In this document: one piece after another, positions 19,922 to 29,265 of the stretch | Layout of the letters: every line of letters begins with the position of its first letter | Position numbering within the stretch: position 1 is the stretch's first letter | Origin: Vibrio sp. MedPE-SWchi | GTDB lineage: Bacteria; Pseudomonadota; Gammaproteobacteria; Enterobacterales; Vibrionaceae | Length of the DNA: 35,807 nt | Reading direction: 5' to 3' | Assembly (NCBI GenBank): GCA_001874155.1 | Contig: MPDB01000018.1 | Location: forward strand, 1 to 35,807 | The notes under the pieces: model-generated | Told to the model about the DNA's origin: nothing | Database searches by the model: none | What the model saw: only the letters and a program-made list of their open reading frames with translations | Position numbers and translations under genes: made by a program

Positions 19922-21211
19922 TTAGCTTAGCCATTTCCACCAAACGAATAGGGCTAGGAAACCAAAAAGATAGACGAGTCCTAGGATTGAAAGTGCTTTG
20001 AGTTTCTTACCTACGGCTAACGCTTTAGGTAGTGGCGTTTTAGTCACCAGGATGTAATTCAGTAGGGCAAAGAATGGGGTTGTGATGAACGCCATGATCA
20101 TAGCAAAGTTCAGCATTGGCATCAGTGCCGAGGTCCAGAAAACAATGATGGCAAATGCACAAATGGAAACGGTTAGGATCCAGCCTTGCGTTGCTCTTGG
20201 GTTGAACTCTGGTTGCTTTTTGAATAAGCGTTGCGATTCTGAGATAACGCGAGAGTAGCCATCGATGACGGTAATGGTGCTGCCAAAAATACAGAAGAAT
20301 GCGATCACTGCTATTAGGTAACGTGACCATTCACCAATCGTCGATGCATACATGCCAACGAGCTGATGAGAAAACCCAACCCCAGATTGCGCTAACTCAA
20401 CGCCACTGCCATTCAGAACTAACGCGCCTAACGCCAAAAATACCATGGCTAATAGCGCAGTACCGATGTAACCGACATTAAAGTCAAACAATGCTGATTG
20501 TGGTGTCACCTCTTGGTGACTTTTCTGACTCTTCAACCACATAGAAGTGATGCTTGAAATTTCAATTGGTGCGGGCATCCACCCCATAGTGACAACAATA
20601 AAACCAATCGCTGCTAACGTCCAAGGAGACGGCGATTCCGTCGCAACTGCCGTCGCTGCTGGATCGGAATTACTAAAGGCAATAGTCACCGCAATCAGTG
20701 TGGCGATAGTCAAGGTTGCCATGATGATCTTTGACAATGCATCGAGCGCTTTGTAGTGCCCTGCAAGGAGAATCATCAAACATGTGAGGAGTACGATAGC
20801 GCAAAGAACGTTGATTGGGAGATCAACAGGGATGAAGTAACCTAACAAGCTGGCGCTGAATAGTAGCAACGCTGCGGTATTCACGACGGCGGAAACAGCG
20901 CTCAGTACCACGAATGCCCATAGATATGGTCGCCCTAGATTTGAATACCCTTCGACTAAGCTCTTTCCCGTCCCCATCGTATATTGAACGCCAGAGCGAA
21001 AGAATGGATATTTTAAGAAATTGACGAGCAATATCAGCCCAGCGAGTTGCCAGCCATAAATCGCGCCTGCTTTAGTCGAGGCGACTAAGTGAGACCCACC
21101 CACCGCGGCGGCGGCCATCATGATCCCAGGGCCTAGTGATTGTAAAAGAGAGCTTAGCGGCGATTTGGTTTTTGTTGGGGAGTCTAGGGTATCATCCATG
21201 TCGATAGTCAT
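19922..21211 (-). CDS. Nramp (SLC11)-family-like membrane transporter, atypical metal site
   Basis: 429 residues with about 11 predicted membrane helices and overall Nramp layout. The first helix should carry the metal-binding DPGN motif but reads GPGI (27-30), so the ligands Asp and Asn are lost. The sixth-helix MPH motif reads MPAP (212-215), which keeps Met but not His. Substrate is therefore open: Mn/Fe transport as in MntH is not supported; a distant Nramp-related carrier is more likely. The first ATG (21211) directly abuts AAGGA, while the ATG at 21199 lies 12 bases from it; the start is uncertain. It converges on rapA, with a palindrome upstream. Confidence 0.8.
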   Translation of the reverse strand: MTIDMDDTLDSPTKTKSPLSSLLQSLGPGIMMAAAAVGGSHLVASTKAGAIYGWQLAGLILLVNFLKYPFFRSGVQYTMGTGKSLVEGYSNLGRPYLWAFVVLSAVSAVVNTAALLLFSASLLGYFIPVDLPINVLCAIVLLTCLMILLAGHYKALDALSKIIMATLTIATLIAVTIAFSNSDPAATAVATESPSPWTLAAIGFIVVTMGWMPAPIEISSITSMWLKSQKSHQEVTPQSALFDFNVGYIGTALLAMVFLALGALVLNGSGVELAQSGVGFSHQLVGMYASTIGEWSRYLIAVIAFFCIFGSTITVIDGYSRVISESQRLFKKQPEFNPRATQGWILTVSICAFAIIVFWTSALMPMLNFAMIMAFITTPFFALLNYILVTKTPLPKALAVGKKLKALSILGLVYLFGFLALFVWWKWLS

Positions 21212-21247
21212 TCCTTTATCTATTTGTTTTTATAATAAAATTACTTG

Positions 21248-21264
21248 TCAATACACTGTATTGA
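21248..21264. promoter_or_regulatory. Perfect 8-1-8 palindrome upstream of the Nramp-like gene
   Basis: TCAATACA-C-TGTATTGA is a perfect inverted repeat in the AT-rich region between the divergent Nramp-like gene and rluA, 37 bases from the Nramp-like start. It has operator-like size and symmetry. I do not recognise the cognate regulator. Confidence 0.4.
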
Positions 21265-21385
21265 TATCATAACTTACAGTCTCGTCAATAAAAATTTACA
21301 AAATAATGAGTGAGAATCTATTCATTAGAGAGAAGTAGCAGAGCTGCTATAATCCATTTCGTTGTTTTTACCAGAGATTAGCGTT

Positions 21386-22123
21386 ATGGCCATGCTTGAA
21401 TACACCCCGCCAACAGACCCATGGATTGATATTGTCTATGAAGATGAGGATATCTTGGCGGTCAATAAACCATCCGGCTTGCTCTCTGTACCGGGTCGAT
21501 TGGCTGAACACTACGACAGCATGTGGAGCCGGTTGGTGGAGAAATATCCTGAGATCCAAGTAGTGCATAGGCTGGACATGTCGACGTCTGGGTTAATGTT
21601 ATTGGCGAAGAATAAAGAAGCGGAACGTTCGTTGAAGAAGCAGTTCCAATATCGATTAACTCATAAGATCTATTACGCAAGAGTGTGGGGGCATATCGAA
21701 CCTCAAGCGGGGGAAGTGGATTTACCCTTGATCTGTGATTGGCCAAATAGACCCAGACAAAAGGTCTGTTTTGAGGATGGAAAGCCCTCGCAAACGGGGT
21801 ATCAACTGGCGAAGCTTGAAGCGCAAACATCGGTCGTTCGACTGCTGCCAATTACGGGACGCTCTCATCAACTCAGAGTTCATATGCAGGCGCTGGGTTA
21901 CCCCATTGTTGGAGACGAGTTCTATGCCACGCCTGAAGCTATGGCGCACAGTTCTCGACTTGAACTTCACGCTGCTGAGCTCAGCTTTTATCACCCAGCG
22001 ACGAATAAGAGACAAACGATTTTTGTGCCTTGTGACTTTTATCCCGATGTAAGCGCGCAAATCTTGCAACACTTTGATTGCCCGGAAACTCTGCCTGATT
22101 ATAAAACCTTGCCTCGTTGTTGA
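21386..22123 (+). CDS. rluA: Dual-specificity 23S rRNA/tRNA pseudouridine synthase RluA
   Basis: 245 residues. It makes pseudouridine at 23S position 746 and tRNA position 32 (E. coli numbering). Motifs: VNKPSGLLSVPGR near the N-terminus, the catalytic VHRLDMSTSG with Asp64, KIYYARVWG, LPLICDWPNRP and the RluA signature PITGRSHQLRVHM. The frame opens at a TTG at 21362, but the ATG at 21386 gives the E. coli-like N-terminus (MAMLEYTPPTDPW); the ATG two codons later is also possible. There is an extra C-terminal tail of about 30 residues compared with E. coli. Confidence 0.95.
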   Translation: MAMLEYTPPTDPWIDIVYEDEDILAVNKPSGLLSVPGRLAEHYDSMWSRLVEKYPEIQVVHRLDMSTSGLMLLAKNKEAERSLKKQFQYRLTHKIYYARVWGHIEPQAGEVDLPLICDWPNRPRQKVCFEDGKPSQTGYQLAKLEAQTSVVRLLPITGRSHQLRVHMQALGYPIVGDEFYATPEAMAHSSRLELHAAELSFYHPATNKRQTIFVPCDFYPDVSAQILQHFDCPETLPDYKTLPRC

Positions 22124-22178
22124 TGCAAAAAGAAGAGCGGTTTTTGAACCTAGAAAGAAGTCAATTTAAGGAATATAT

Positions 22179-23156
22179 ATGACTGCCCCTGTCGTCGTTT
22201 TTTTGGATAGAGCCACTATTCCATGCCATATAACATTAGCAACATTGCCTTTTGAACATCAATGGATCGAGTACGATTTCACTGCTGAACATGAAATATT
22301 GGAGCGCTTAAACGGTGCGGATATCGTGATCACCAATAAGGTTGTTCTTTCCGAGTCTGTATTGTCTAAACTTCCGAACTTAAAGCTCATCGCGGTATCA
22401 GCAACGGGCTATAACAATGTGGATGTCAGCTATTGTCAGCAGGCGAACATTGCCGTTACGAATGTACAAGGGTACGCCACTCAATCGGTGCCAGAGCATG
22501 TGATTGCTATGTTGTTCACTTTGCGCCGAAACCTAGTGGGGTATCACCAAGATATCGCCGCTGGTGAGTGGCAAAAAGATAAGCAATTTTGTTTCTTTAC
22601 TCACCCCATTGGTGATGTGGCGGGTTCGACTTTGGGCGTGATTGGCAGTGGGGCGCTTGGGCAAGCGACAGCAACACTCGCTAAAGCGCTAGGGATGAAA
22701 GTACTGTTCGCTGAAAGAAAGGGAGACGGACAAACCGACTTAACCGCTTGTCGTGAGGGCTATTTACCTTTCGAACTGGTCTTGCAGTTATCCGATGTGA
22801 TCACACTTCACTGCCCATTGAATGAGCAAACGACTAACCTTATTTCTACTGCTGAACTGGATAAGATGAAATCGAATGCGATTTTAATTAATACAGGGCG
22901 AGGTGGATTGGTTGATGAGCTGGCGTTAGTTGAGGCGCTAAAATCTGGACAAATAGCCGCGGCAGGGATGGATGTGTTCTCCCAAGAGCCAGCAGATGAA
23001 ACCAACCCACTCATTAAAAATATGAATCTACCCAACCTGCTATTAACGCCGCATGTGGCGTGGGGAAGTGATTCCTCGATTCAAAAACTCTCAGATATTT
23101 TGATGGATAATATAGTGGCCTTCCAGCAAGGAAGAGAACAAAACCGAGTCGTTTAA
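22179..23156 (+). CDS. D-2-hydroxyacid dehydrogenase (glycerate dehydrogenase-like)
   Basis: 325 residues. It is an NAD(P)-linked 2-hydroxyacid dehydrogenase with the two-lobed fold. The nucleotide site is LGVIGSGALGQATA (about 152-165). The catalytic Arg241 (NTGRGG), Glu270 (FSQEP) and His292 (TPHVAWGS) are all present. The hydroxypyruvate/glyoxylate branch (HprA-like) is the best guess from YNNVD and TNVQGYAT, but substrate cannot be fixed by eye. An AAGGA site lies 6 bases before the ATG. It follows rluA by 55 bases and may share its transcript; it converges on the binding-protein gene. Confidence 0.88.
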   Translation: MTAPVVVFLDRATIPCHITLATLPFEHQWIEYDFTAEHEILERLNGADIVITNKVVLSESVLSKLPNLKLIAVSATGYNNVDVSYCQQANIAVTNVQGYATQSVPEHVIAMLFTLRRNLVGYHQDIAAGEWQKDKQFCFFTHPIGDVAGSTLGVIGSGALGQATATLAKALGMKVLFAERKGDGQTDLTACREGYLPFELVLQLSDVITLHCPLNEQTTNLISTAELDKMKSNAILINTGRGGLVDELALVEALKSGQIAAAGMDVFSQEPADETNPLIKNMNLPNLLLTPHVAWGSDSSIQKLSDILMDNIVAFQQGREQNRVV

Positions 23157-23189
23157 TGATAGCTTTTTTCGAGAAGTGCTGGGCTGGCG

Positions 23190-23933
23190 TTATTTCGATT
23201 GAGGGGACATAAGCGTTTCCTTATACGCTTTCAATCCTTGATTGAATATCGTCAGAAGTTTTTTTGAGTCTGGGTGGTTTTTAGAGAACATTAAAAAACT
23301 GTCATTGGTGAGAAAAGGCGTTGGGTGATACGTGATTCTTTCTTGAGTTTCAATGGGCATCTTGTTGAGCGTGAACATCCCAATATGTTTCTCCTCTGGG
23401 ACGATATCAATTCGGCGATATTTTAGCAGTTGGAACGCTTTTGTTGGGCCCTCAACTCTTTTTATCGTCACTTGTTCTTCTTCTATCATCTGATCCAGTT
23501 CATTTCCGTAGCTGTACCCTAAGCCTCCCCCTAAATGTGCGCCTTTTATGTCAGAGAGTGACTGCCAATCAAAAGGCGTTTCTTTGAGGTGGAAGAAGAC
23601 AAACTGTTCTTGCGCGACCGGATCGCTATAATGAAAGAGTTTTGCTCTATCTTCGGTATACATCCAGACCGCAGTAGCAACAAATTCACCTTCATTGGTT
23701 TTTTTGTAAGCTCGTTTCCAAGGGAGAAAATGGAATTCAACTTTGTAGCCCTGCTGTGCGAACACTTTCTGAATAGTGTGCCCGACATGCCCAAAGTCTT
23801 CTAGTTCCTGCCCAATGAATGGGGGCCATTCACCGGCCGCTATCTTGATGATTTTTTCTTCCTCTGTTGCAAAGAGGGAGAAGGAGTGAAGCAACAGAAT
23901 AAGTGTGCTTACTACGGAGATGTTTCTTCTCAT
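23190..23933 (-). CDS. Periplasmic substrate-binding protein, SBP family 3-like (orphan)
   Basis: 247 residues. A signal peptide covers about residues 1-23 (ISVVSTLILLLHSFSLFA) and is followed by a solute-binding fold of the polar amino-acid type: IKIAAGEWPPFIG at the first strand, FLPWKRAY, then AVWMYTEDRAKLFHYSDP and VEGPTKAFQLLKYRRIDIVPEE. No permease or ATPase lies nearby, so it may serve another system or act as a sensor-like binding protein. The ATG at 23933 is preferred over the GTG at 23945 because GAGG lies 6 bases before it. Ligand unknown. Confidence 0.82.
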   Translation of the reverse strand: MRRNISVVSTLILLLHSFSLFATEEEKIIKIAAGEWPPFIGQELEDFGHVGHTIQKVFAQQGYKVEFHFLPWKRAYKKTNEGEFVATAVWMYTEDRAKLFHYSDPVAQEQFVFFHLKETPFDWQSLSDIKGAHLGGGLGYSYGNELDQMIEEEQVTIKRVEGPTKAFQLLKYRRIDIVPEEKHIGMFTLNKMPIETQERITYHPTPFLTNDSFLMFSKNHPDSKKLLTIFNQGLKAYKETLMSPQSK

Positions 23934-24035
23934 ATTAAGCCTCACTATCCAATTAACCTCCTTTAAAGCTAGAAGATAAATCTCAACTTTTCCATTCGGT
24001 TATGCCGTTAAGAAAGTGGTTTCACTTGTTGCAGG

Positions 24036-24070
24036 AAATAAAAAAGGCCGGTTTGAAAACCGGCCTTTTT
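24036..24070 (-). terminator. Rho-independent terminator of valS
   Basis: AAAAAGGCCGGTTT pairs with AAACCGGCCTTTTT around a 2-base gap (effective tetraloop), giving a very strong stem whose own T run is followed by TATTTCC on the minus strand. It lies 17 bases after the valS stop. Confidence 0.92.
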
Positions 24071-24087
24071 AGTCAAGTTTGAATCAG

Positions 24088-26931
24088 TTATAGAGCAGCG
24101 ATGGTCGCTTTTTGCTCTTCAAGCTTAACAAGCGTTTCTTGATAGCCTTCAAGCTTTTCACGCTCTTTTGCGATAACCGCTTCTGGCGCTTTAGCAACGA
24201 AGCCTTTGTTACCCAGCTTGCCTTCAATACGCTTGATTTCGCCGTGCGTTTTCTTCACTTCTTTATCAAGTCGAGCAAGCTCAGCATCTTTGTCGATAAG
24301 ACCCGCCATTGGGATCATCAGCTCAGATTTACCAACCAGTTTAGTTGCACAAGCTGGAGTCTCTTCGCCGTCCGCAAGAACTTTAATATCGTCTAGCTTA
24401 GCTAGAGAAGTCAGAACGATCTTGTTTGCTTCGATACGAGCGGCATCTTTCTCATCAGCAACCTTGATCATTACTTCTAAGCCTTGGCTTGGTGCAATGT
24501 CGTATTCCGCACGTAGGTTACGGATAGCGGTGATGAAAGTCTTAACCCATTCGATGTCCTCTACGATCTCAGCATTGAAGTTAGCTTCATTAAACTGAGG
24601 AAGCGCTTGAGTCATGATCGTCTCACCTTCAACGCCCTCTACTAGCGGCTTAACGCTCTGCCAGATAGATTCCGTGATGTAAGGAAGAACAGGGTGAGCA
24701 AGACGCAGAGTCTTCTCAAGAACCGTGATAAGCGTGTAACGAGTCGCTTGTTGTTGAGCTTCTGACCCCTTCCAAAGAACAGGTTTGGTTAGCTCTAGGT
24801 ACCAGTCACAGAATTGGTTCCAGATGAATTCGTAAAGTGTGTTTGCTGCCATGTCTAGACGATAGTTGTCTAGGTGAGCATTAAACTCTTTCGCTGCAAC
24901 TTCAAACTGAGATTCAATCCACTTGTCGGCTAGAGAGAATTCCATGTTGGCACGGTCTTCTACAGACACTGACATGCCACAGTCGTGCTCTTCTGTGTTC
25001 ATTAGTACGTAACGGCTTGCGTTCCATAGCTTGTTACAGAAGTTACGGTAACCTTCAAGACGCTTCATATCCCAGTTGATGTCACGGCCAGTTGAAGCCA
25101 TAGCAGCAAGAGTGAAACGCAGTGCGTCAGTACCGTATGGTTCGATACCGTTTTCGAAAGTTTTACGCGTTGCTTTTTCGATATTAGCCGCCAGTTTAGG
25201 TTGCATCATGTTGCCACAACGCTTCTCTACTAGCTCTTCAAGGCCGATGCCGTCAATCATGTCGATTGGGTCAAGTACGTTACCTTTCGACTTAGACATC
25301 TTGTCGCCGTTTTCATCACGGATAAGACCCGTCATGTAAACGGTTTTGAAAGGAACTTGAGCCTTGCCATCTTCGTCTTTCACGAAGTGCATGGTCATCA
25401 TGATCATACGAGCAACCCAGAAGAAGATAATATCAAAACCAGATACTAGTACTTCAGATGGGTGGAATGTTTTCAGTGCGTCAGTATCTTCAGGCCAGCC
25501 TTGTGTGCCGAACGTCCAAAGAGCAGAAGAGAACCAAGTATCCAGTACGTCGTCGTCTTGCTTAAGCACAACAACAGGCGCTAGGTTGTTCTTTTCACGA
25601 ACTTCTTCTTCAGTGCGACCTACGTAAACTTTACCATCGTTGTCGTACCATGCTGGGATACGGTGGCCCCACCAAAGTTGACGAGAGATACACCAGTCTT
25701 GCACGTCACGCATCCACGCGAAGTACATGTTTTCGTACTGAACGGCTTTAACTGCAGGTTCTGCAAGAGGTGCTGTACGCACGTACCATTGGTCAGTCAG
25801 CATTGGTTCGATAACCACGCCACCACGGTCGCCGTAAGGGACGGTAAGGTCGTGATCTTTGATTTCGTCTAATAGACCAAGTTCTTCAAACTCAGCAACG
25901 ATCGCTCTACGCGCCGCAAAACGCTCCATGCCTTGGTATTTAGCAGGAAGTTCTGTTGAATAAACATCGCTCTCTTCACCATTGGTATTGAAGATCTCCG
26001 CAGCGTCGCGAACATCACCATTAAAGGTCAAGATGTTGATCATTGGTAGGCTATGGCGTTTACCAACTTCGTAATCGTTAAAGTCGTGAGCAGGGGTGAT
26101 CTTCACACAACCCGTGCCTTTTTCCATGTCTGCGTGCTCATCGCCTACGATAGGGATAAGACGGTTTACAACAGGAAGTAGGATTTCTTTACCGATAAGA
26201 TCTTTGTAACGAGGATCTTCTGGGTTAACAGCAACACCAGTATCGCCAAGCATGGTTTCTGGACGTGTCGTCGCAACAACGATGTAGTCTTTACCATCTG
26301 GCGTTTTAACACCGTTCGCTAGCGGGTAGCGGAAGTGCCACATGAAACCTTTTTTGTCTTTGTTTTCAACTTCAAGATCCGAGATTGCAGTGTGCAGTTT
26401 AGGATCCCAGTTGACTAGGCGCTTACCACGGTAGATTAGGTCTTCTTCGTAGAGACGAACAAACACTTCTTGAGTTGCAGCCGATAGGCCGTCATCCATA
26501 GTGAATCGCTCACGATCCCAATCGACAGAGGCACCAAGACGACGAAGTTGCTGAGTGATCGTGCCACCTGATTCGCCTTTCCATTCCCAGATCTTGTCGA
26601 TGAAGGCTTCACGGCCGTAGTCGTGCTTTGTTTTGCCTTCTTCAGCAGCAATCTTACGTTCAACAACCATTTGAGTAGCGATACCCGCGTGGTCAGTACC
26701 CACTTGCCAAAGCGTGTTCTTACCTTTCATACGCTCAGCACGGATAAGTGTATCCATGATGGTGTCTTGGAAGGCGTGACCCATGTGCAGGCTACCAGTG
26801 ACGTTCGGTGGCGGGATCATGATGCTGTACGCTTCTTTTGATGTGTCACCGTGTGGCTTAAAATAGCCTTTCTCTTCCCAAGTCTTATACAGAGCTTGTT
26901 CGATTGATGTTGGGTTGTATGTCTTTTCCAT
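24088..26931 (-). CDS. valS: Valyl-tRNA synthetase
   Basis: 947 residues (E. coli 951). Class Ia synthetase: HIGH-type motif [11 protein letters not shown] (H49), the CP1 editing domain ([18 protein letters not shown] and [19 protein letters not shown]), the catalytic core [14 protein letters not shown], the KMSKS loop DKMSKSKGN, an anticodon-binding domain and a C-terminal coiled coil ([20 protein letters not shown]). The ATG at 26931 gives MEKTYNPTS as in enterics; the frame opens 14 codons earlier. After the editing domain, AVKAV joins QYENMYF directly (residues 397/398), lacking about 10 residues (ENGDIQFVPK in E. coli). holC lies 102 bases upstream, the usual partner. Confidence 0.96.
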   Translation of the reverse strand: MEKTYNPTSIEQALYKTWEEKGYFKPHGDTSKEAYSIMIPPPNVTGSLHMGHAFQDTIMDTLIRAERMKGKNTLWQVGTDHAGIATQMVVERKIAAEEGKTKHDYGREAFIDKIWEWKGESGGTITQQLRRLGASVDWDRERFTMDDGLSAATQEVFVRLYEEDLIYRGKRLVNWDPKLHTAISDLEVENKDKKGFMWHFRYPLANGVKTPDGKDYIVVATTRPETMLGDTGVAVNPEDPRYKDLIGKEILLPVVNRLIPIVGDEHADMEKGTGCVKITPAHDFNDYEVGKRHSLPMINILTFNGDVRDAAEIFNTNGEESDVYSTELPAKYQGMERFAARRAIVAEFEELGLLDEIKDHDLTVPYGDRGGVVIEPMLTDQWYVRTAPLAEPAVKAVQYENMYFAWMRDVQDWCISRQLWWGHRIPAWYDNDGKVYVGRTEEEVREKNNLAPVVVLKQDDDVLDTWFSSALWTFGTQGWPEDTDALKTFHPSEVLVSGFDIIFFWVARMIMMTMHFVKDEDGKAQVPFKTVYMTGLIRDENGDKMSKSKGNVLDPIDMIDGIGLEELVEKRCGNMMQPKLAANIEKATRKTFENGIEPYGTDALRFTLAAMASTGRDINWDMKRLEGYRNFCNKLWNASRYVLMNTEEHDCGMSVSVEDRANMEFSLADKWIESQFEVAAKEFNAHLDNYRLDMAANTLYEFIWNQFCDWYLELTKPVLWKGSEAQQQATRYTLITVLEKTLRLAHPVLPYITESIWQSVKPLVEGVEGETIMTQALPQFNEANFNAEIVEDIEWVKTFITAIRNLRAEYDIAPSQGLEVMIKVADEKDAARIEANKIVLTSLAKLDDIKVLADGEETPACATKLVGKSELMIPMAGLIDKDAELARLDKEVKKTHGEIKRIEGKLGNKGFVAKAPEAVIAKEREKLEGYQETLVKLEEQKATIAAL

Positions 26932-27033
26932 AGTGCTCTTAAACGGATACTGTGAATGGTTAATCTTGGTCAAACTTCATAAGTGAAGCATCTTGAAGGT
27001 AAATTCAAAGAGTGCTTTAACTATGAGGTTTAA

Positions 27034-27483
27034 CTACGGATGTTGAATCTCGATTGTTTGCAGATTAAAGCCTGATTGTCGGTAAATTTTATACCGATTT
27101 CGAGCCTGCTGCTTAGCATTTTCTTCGCAAGGAACGAAGTCTACCACCTCTGAGAACTGCTGCGCAAAGGTTGTATTATTATCCGCCAAATTAATTGCGA
27201 TTTGACGATTCCAGTTTGGCTTAACATTTTGGTGGCCTATCTCTATGTTCGTGCCGTATTTGGGCCCCTCTCCAACCAAGTTGTGTGCGATAAATTGCTC
27301 AGGTTCAGCCTGCCAAAACAGCTCAGCCAATCGTTCAGCGTGCGATTGGTCCTGGCAGTTTAGGTAAACTTTAGCACCTTGATTGGCAAAGTGTCGGCTG
27401 AGAAAAATCACATAAGCGTCAAAGCCCGTTTCACTTGCTTGAGGGCTTTGTTCACTAACAATGTAGAAGGTTGCGTTGGCCAT
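27034..27483 (-). CDS. holC: DNA polymerase III chi subunit
   Basis: 149 residues (E. coli 147). Chi binds SSB and, through psi, the clamp loader at the replication fork. Recognisable stretches are NATFYIVSEQ at the N-terminus, HNLVGEGPKYG, the strongly conserved FSEVVDFVPCEENAKQQARNRYKIYRQ-type region (about 107-135) and GFNLQT at the end. It lies between pepA and valS on the minus strand, the order seen in enterics. The ATG at 27483 is supported by TGAGA upstream. Confidence 0.94.
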   Translation of the reverse strand: MANATFYIVSEQSPQASETGFDAYVIFLSRHFANQGAKVYLNCQDQSHAERLAELFWQAEPEQFIAHNLVGEGPKYGTNIEIGHQNVKPNWNRQIAINLADNNTTFAQQFSEVVDFVPCEENAKQQARNRYKIYRQSGFNLQTIEIQHP

Positions 27484-27532
27484 GTTATCTCAATGATTAG
27501 TTCAGGAAGCAGCTGTCGTGTTTATTGCGGAT

Positions 27533-27559
27533 AATAAAAAAGGGCCTGACGGCCCTTTT
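27533..27559 (-). terminator. Rho-independent terminator of pepA
   Basis: AAAAGGGCC pairs with GGCCCTTTT around loop GTCA on the minus strand, followed by a T run (TTATT). It lies just after the pepA stop and separates it from holC. Confidence 0.9.
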
Positions 27560-27564
27560 GAAGA

Positions 27565-29073
27565 TTACTCTTCGCCTTCTTGGCCACTTCGATTTAGCAA
27601 GAATTGGACAAGCATTGAGACCGGACGGCCAGTTGACCCTTTGGCTGCGCCAGACTTCCAGGCAGTGCCTGCGATATCTAGGTGTGCCCAGTGATATTTC
27701 TTAGCAAATTTCGATAAGAAACAACCTGCGGTAATAGTGCCAGCAGGGCGTCCGCCGATGTTTGCCATATCAGCAAACGGGCTCTTTAGCTGCTCGTGAT
27801 ACTCATCGGCCATCGGCATGCGCCATGCACGATCACTGGCTTGCTCGGAAGCATTCACAAGTTCGTGTGACAATGGATTATGGTTTGATAGCACGGCACT
27901 GATGTGGTGACCAAGTGCCATAACACAAGCGCCTGTTAACGTTGCTACATCGATAACACACTCTGGTTCGTAACGTTCAACGTAAGTCAGAGCGTCACAA
28001 AGAACGAGTCGACCTTCAGCATCCGTGTTGAGCACTTCAACCGTTTGGCCAGACATTGTCGTGAGGATATCACCTGGACGATACGCGTTGCTGCCCGGCA
28101 TGTTTTCACAACCAGCAAGAACCGCCGTAACGTTGATTGGTAGGTTGAGTTTTGCCAGCGCTTTCATCGTACCAAACACAGAGGCAGCGCCACACATGTC
28201 GTACTTCATCTCATCCATGGCTTCGCCTGGTTTGAGTGAAATACCACCTGAGTCAAAGGTGAGGCCTTTACCAACCAGTACAATTGGCTTCGCATCTGGA
28301 TCTGCGTGACCTTTGTATTCCATGATTGACATCATTGATTCGTTTTTCGAGCCACGACCAACCGCAAGATAAGACGTCATGCCTAACTTGGCCATTTCTT
28401 CTTCACCAATGATCTTCGTCGTCACTGTCTCGTAGTCATCAGCGAGGCGTCGCGCTTGAGAAGCAAGGTAGGCTGGGTTTGCAATGTTCGGTGGCATGTT
28501 GCCAAGATCTTTCGAGGCTTTAACACCTGAAGAAATCGCAAGACCATGAGCAATCGCTTTTTCACCTTGGCTTAACTCACGGCGCGTTGGTACGTTAAAT
28601 ACGAGTTTACGCAGTGGGCGACGTGTTTCTGGTTTGTTGCTCTTAAACTGATCAAACGTGTATAGGCCGTCTTTAGTCGCTTCGACTGCCTGACGTACTT
28701 TCCAGTAGGTATCACGGCCTTTAACGTGCAATTCAGTTAGGAAGCAAACCGCTTCCATAGAACCTGTTTCGTTAAGTGTGCTGATGGTTTTTTGAATGAT
28801 CTCTTTGTATTGGCGTTCACCAAGTTCACGCTCTTTACCACAACCGACTAACAAAACACGTTCAGATAGAACACCGGGTACTTGATGCAGAAGTAGCATC
28901 TGACCAGGTTTTCCCTCAAGATCACCACGGCGTAGTAATGAACTTATATAGCCATCACTGATTTTATCCAGCTGCTCTGCGACTGGAGAAAGGCGTCTTG
29001 GTTCGAACACTCCAACAACGATACAAGCGCTACGTTGCTTCTCTGGACTGCCACTTTTTACGTTGAACTCCAT
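27565..29073 (-). CDS. pepA: Leucyl aminopeptidase (PepA)
   Basis: 502 residues (E. coli 503). A cytosolic hexameric M17 metallopeptidase. The C-terminal catalytic domain has [18 protein letters not shown] (metal-binding Lys and Asp), MKYDMCGAA and the M17 signature [16 protein letters not shown]. The N-terminal macrodomain-like part covers about 1-165. In E. coli the same protein (also CarP/XerB) binds DNA for carAB control and Xer recombination at ColE1 cer; whether that holds here is inference. GGAG precedes the ATG at 29073. It is divergent from lptF. Confidence 0.97.
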   Translation of the reverse strand: MEFNVKSGSPEKQRSACIVVGVFEPRRLSPVAEQLDKISDGYISSLLRRGDLEGKPGQMLLLHQVPGVLSERVLLVGCGKERELGERQYKEIIQKTISTLNETGSMEAVCFLTELHVKGRDTYWKVRQAVEATKDGLYTFDQFKSNKPETRRPLRKLVFNVPTRRELSQGEKAIAHGLAISSGVKASKDLGNMPPNIANPAYLASQARRLADDYETVTTKIIGEEEMAKLGMTSYLAVGRGSKNESMMSIMEYKGHADPDAKPIVLVGKGLTFDSGGISLKPGEAMDEMKYDMCGAASVFGTMKALAKLNLPINVTAVLAGCENMPGSNAYRPGDILTTMSGQTVEVLNTDAEGRLVLCDALTYVERYEPECVIDVATLTGACVMALGHHISAVLSNHNPLSHELVNASEQASDRAWRMPMADEYHEQLKSPFADMANIGGRPAGTITAGCFLSKFAKKYHWAHLDIAGTAWKSGAAKGSTGRPVSMLVQFLLNRSGQEGEE

Positions 29074-29265
29074 GCGTACTCCTACATCCTGAAGACAAAT
29101 AGAACTAAATGTTAGATAATGCGAGCTTACTTGTTGAATCCATACTTGGAACTACGTTTTAATTAAGCGAACTAACAGTTAGTGAAAATTTTAAAAAATA
29201 AAAGGTTCAACGGGAAATTATAGTGATTCAACTAAAAAAACAAGTTTTCTATAGGTACTTTCAGC

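Noticed and set aside
21462..21851. 129-residue minus-strand frame inside rluA
   Set aside because: Antisense shadow of the pseudouridine synthase gene, no supporting signals.
24206..24598. 130-residue plus-strand frame inside valS
   Set aside because: Antisense shadow; serine/leucine-rich composition typical of the opposite frame of a coiled-coil coding region.
26932..26973. 14-codon N-terminal extension of valS
   Set aside because: The internal ATG matches the enteric N-terminus MEKTYNP; the extension is not family-like.
29149..29177. Sigma-E-like promoter (GGAACTA) upstream of lptF
   Set aside because: No matching -10 at the proper distance.
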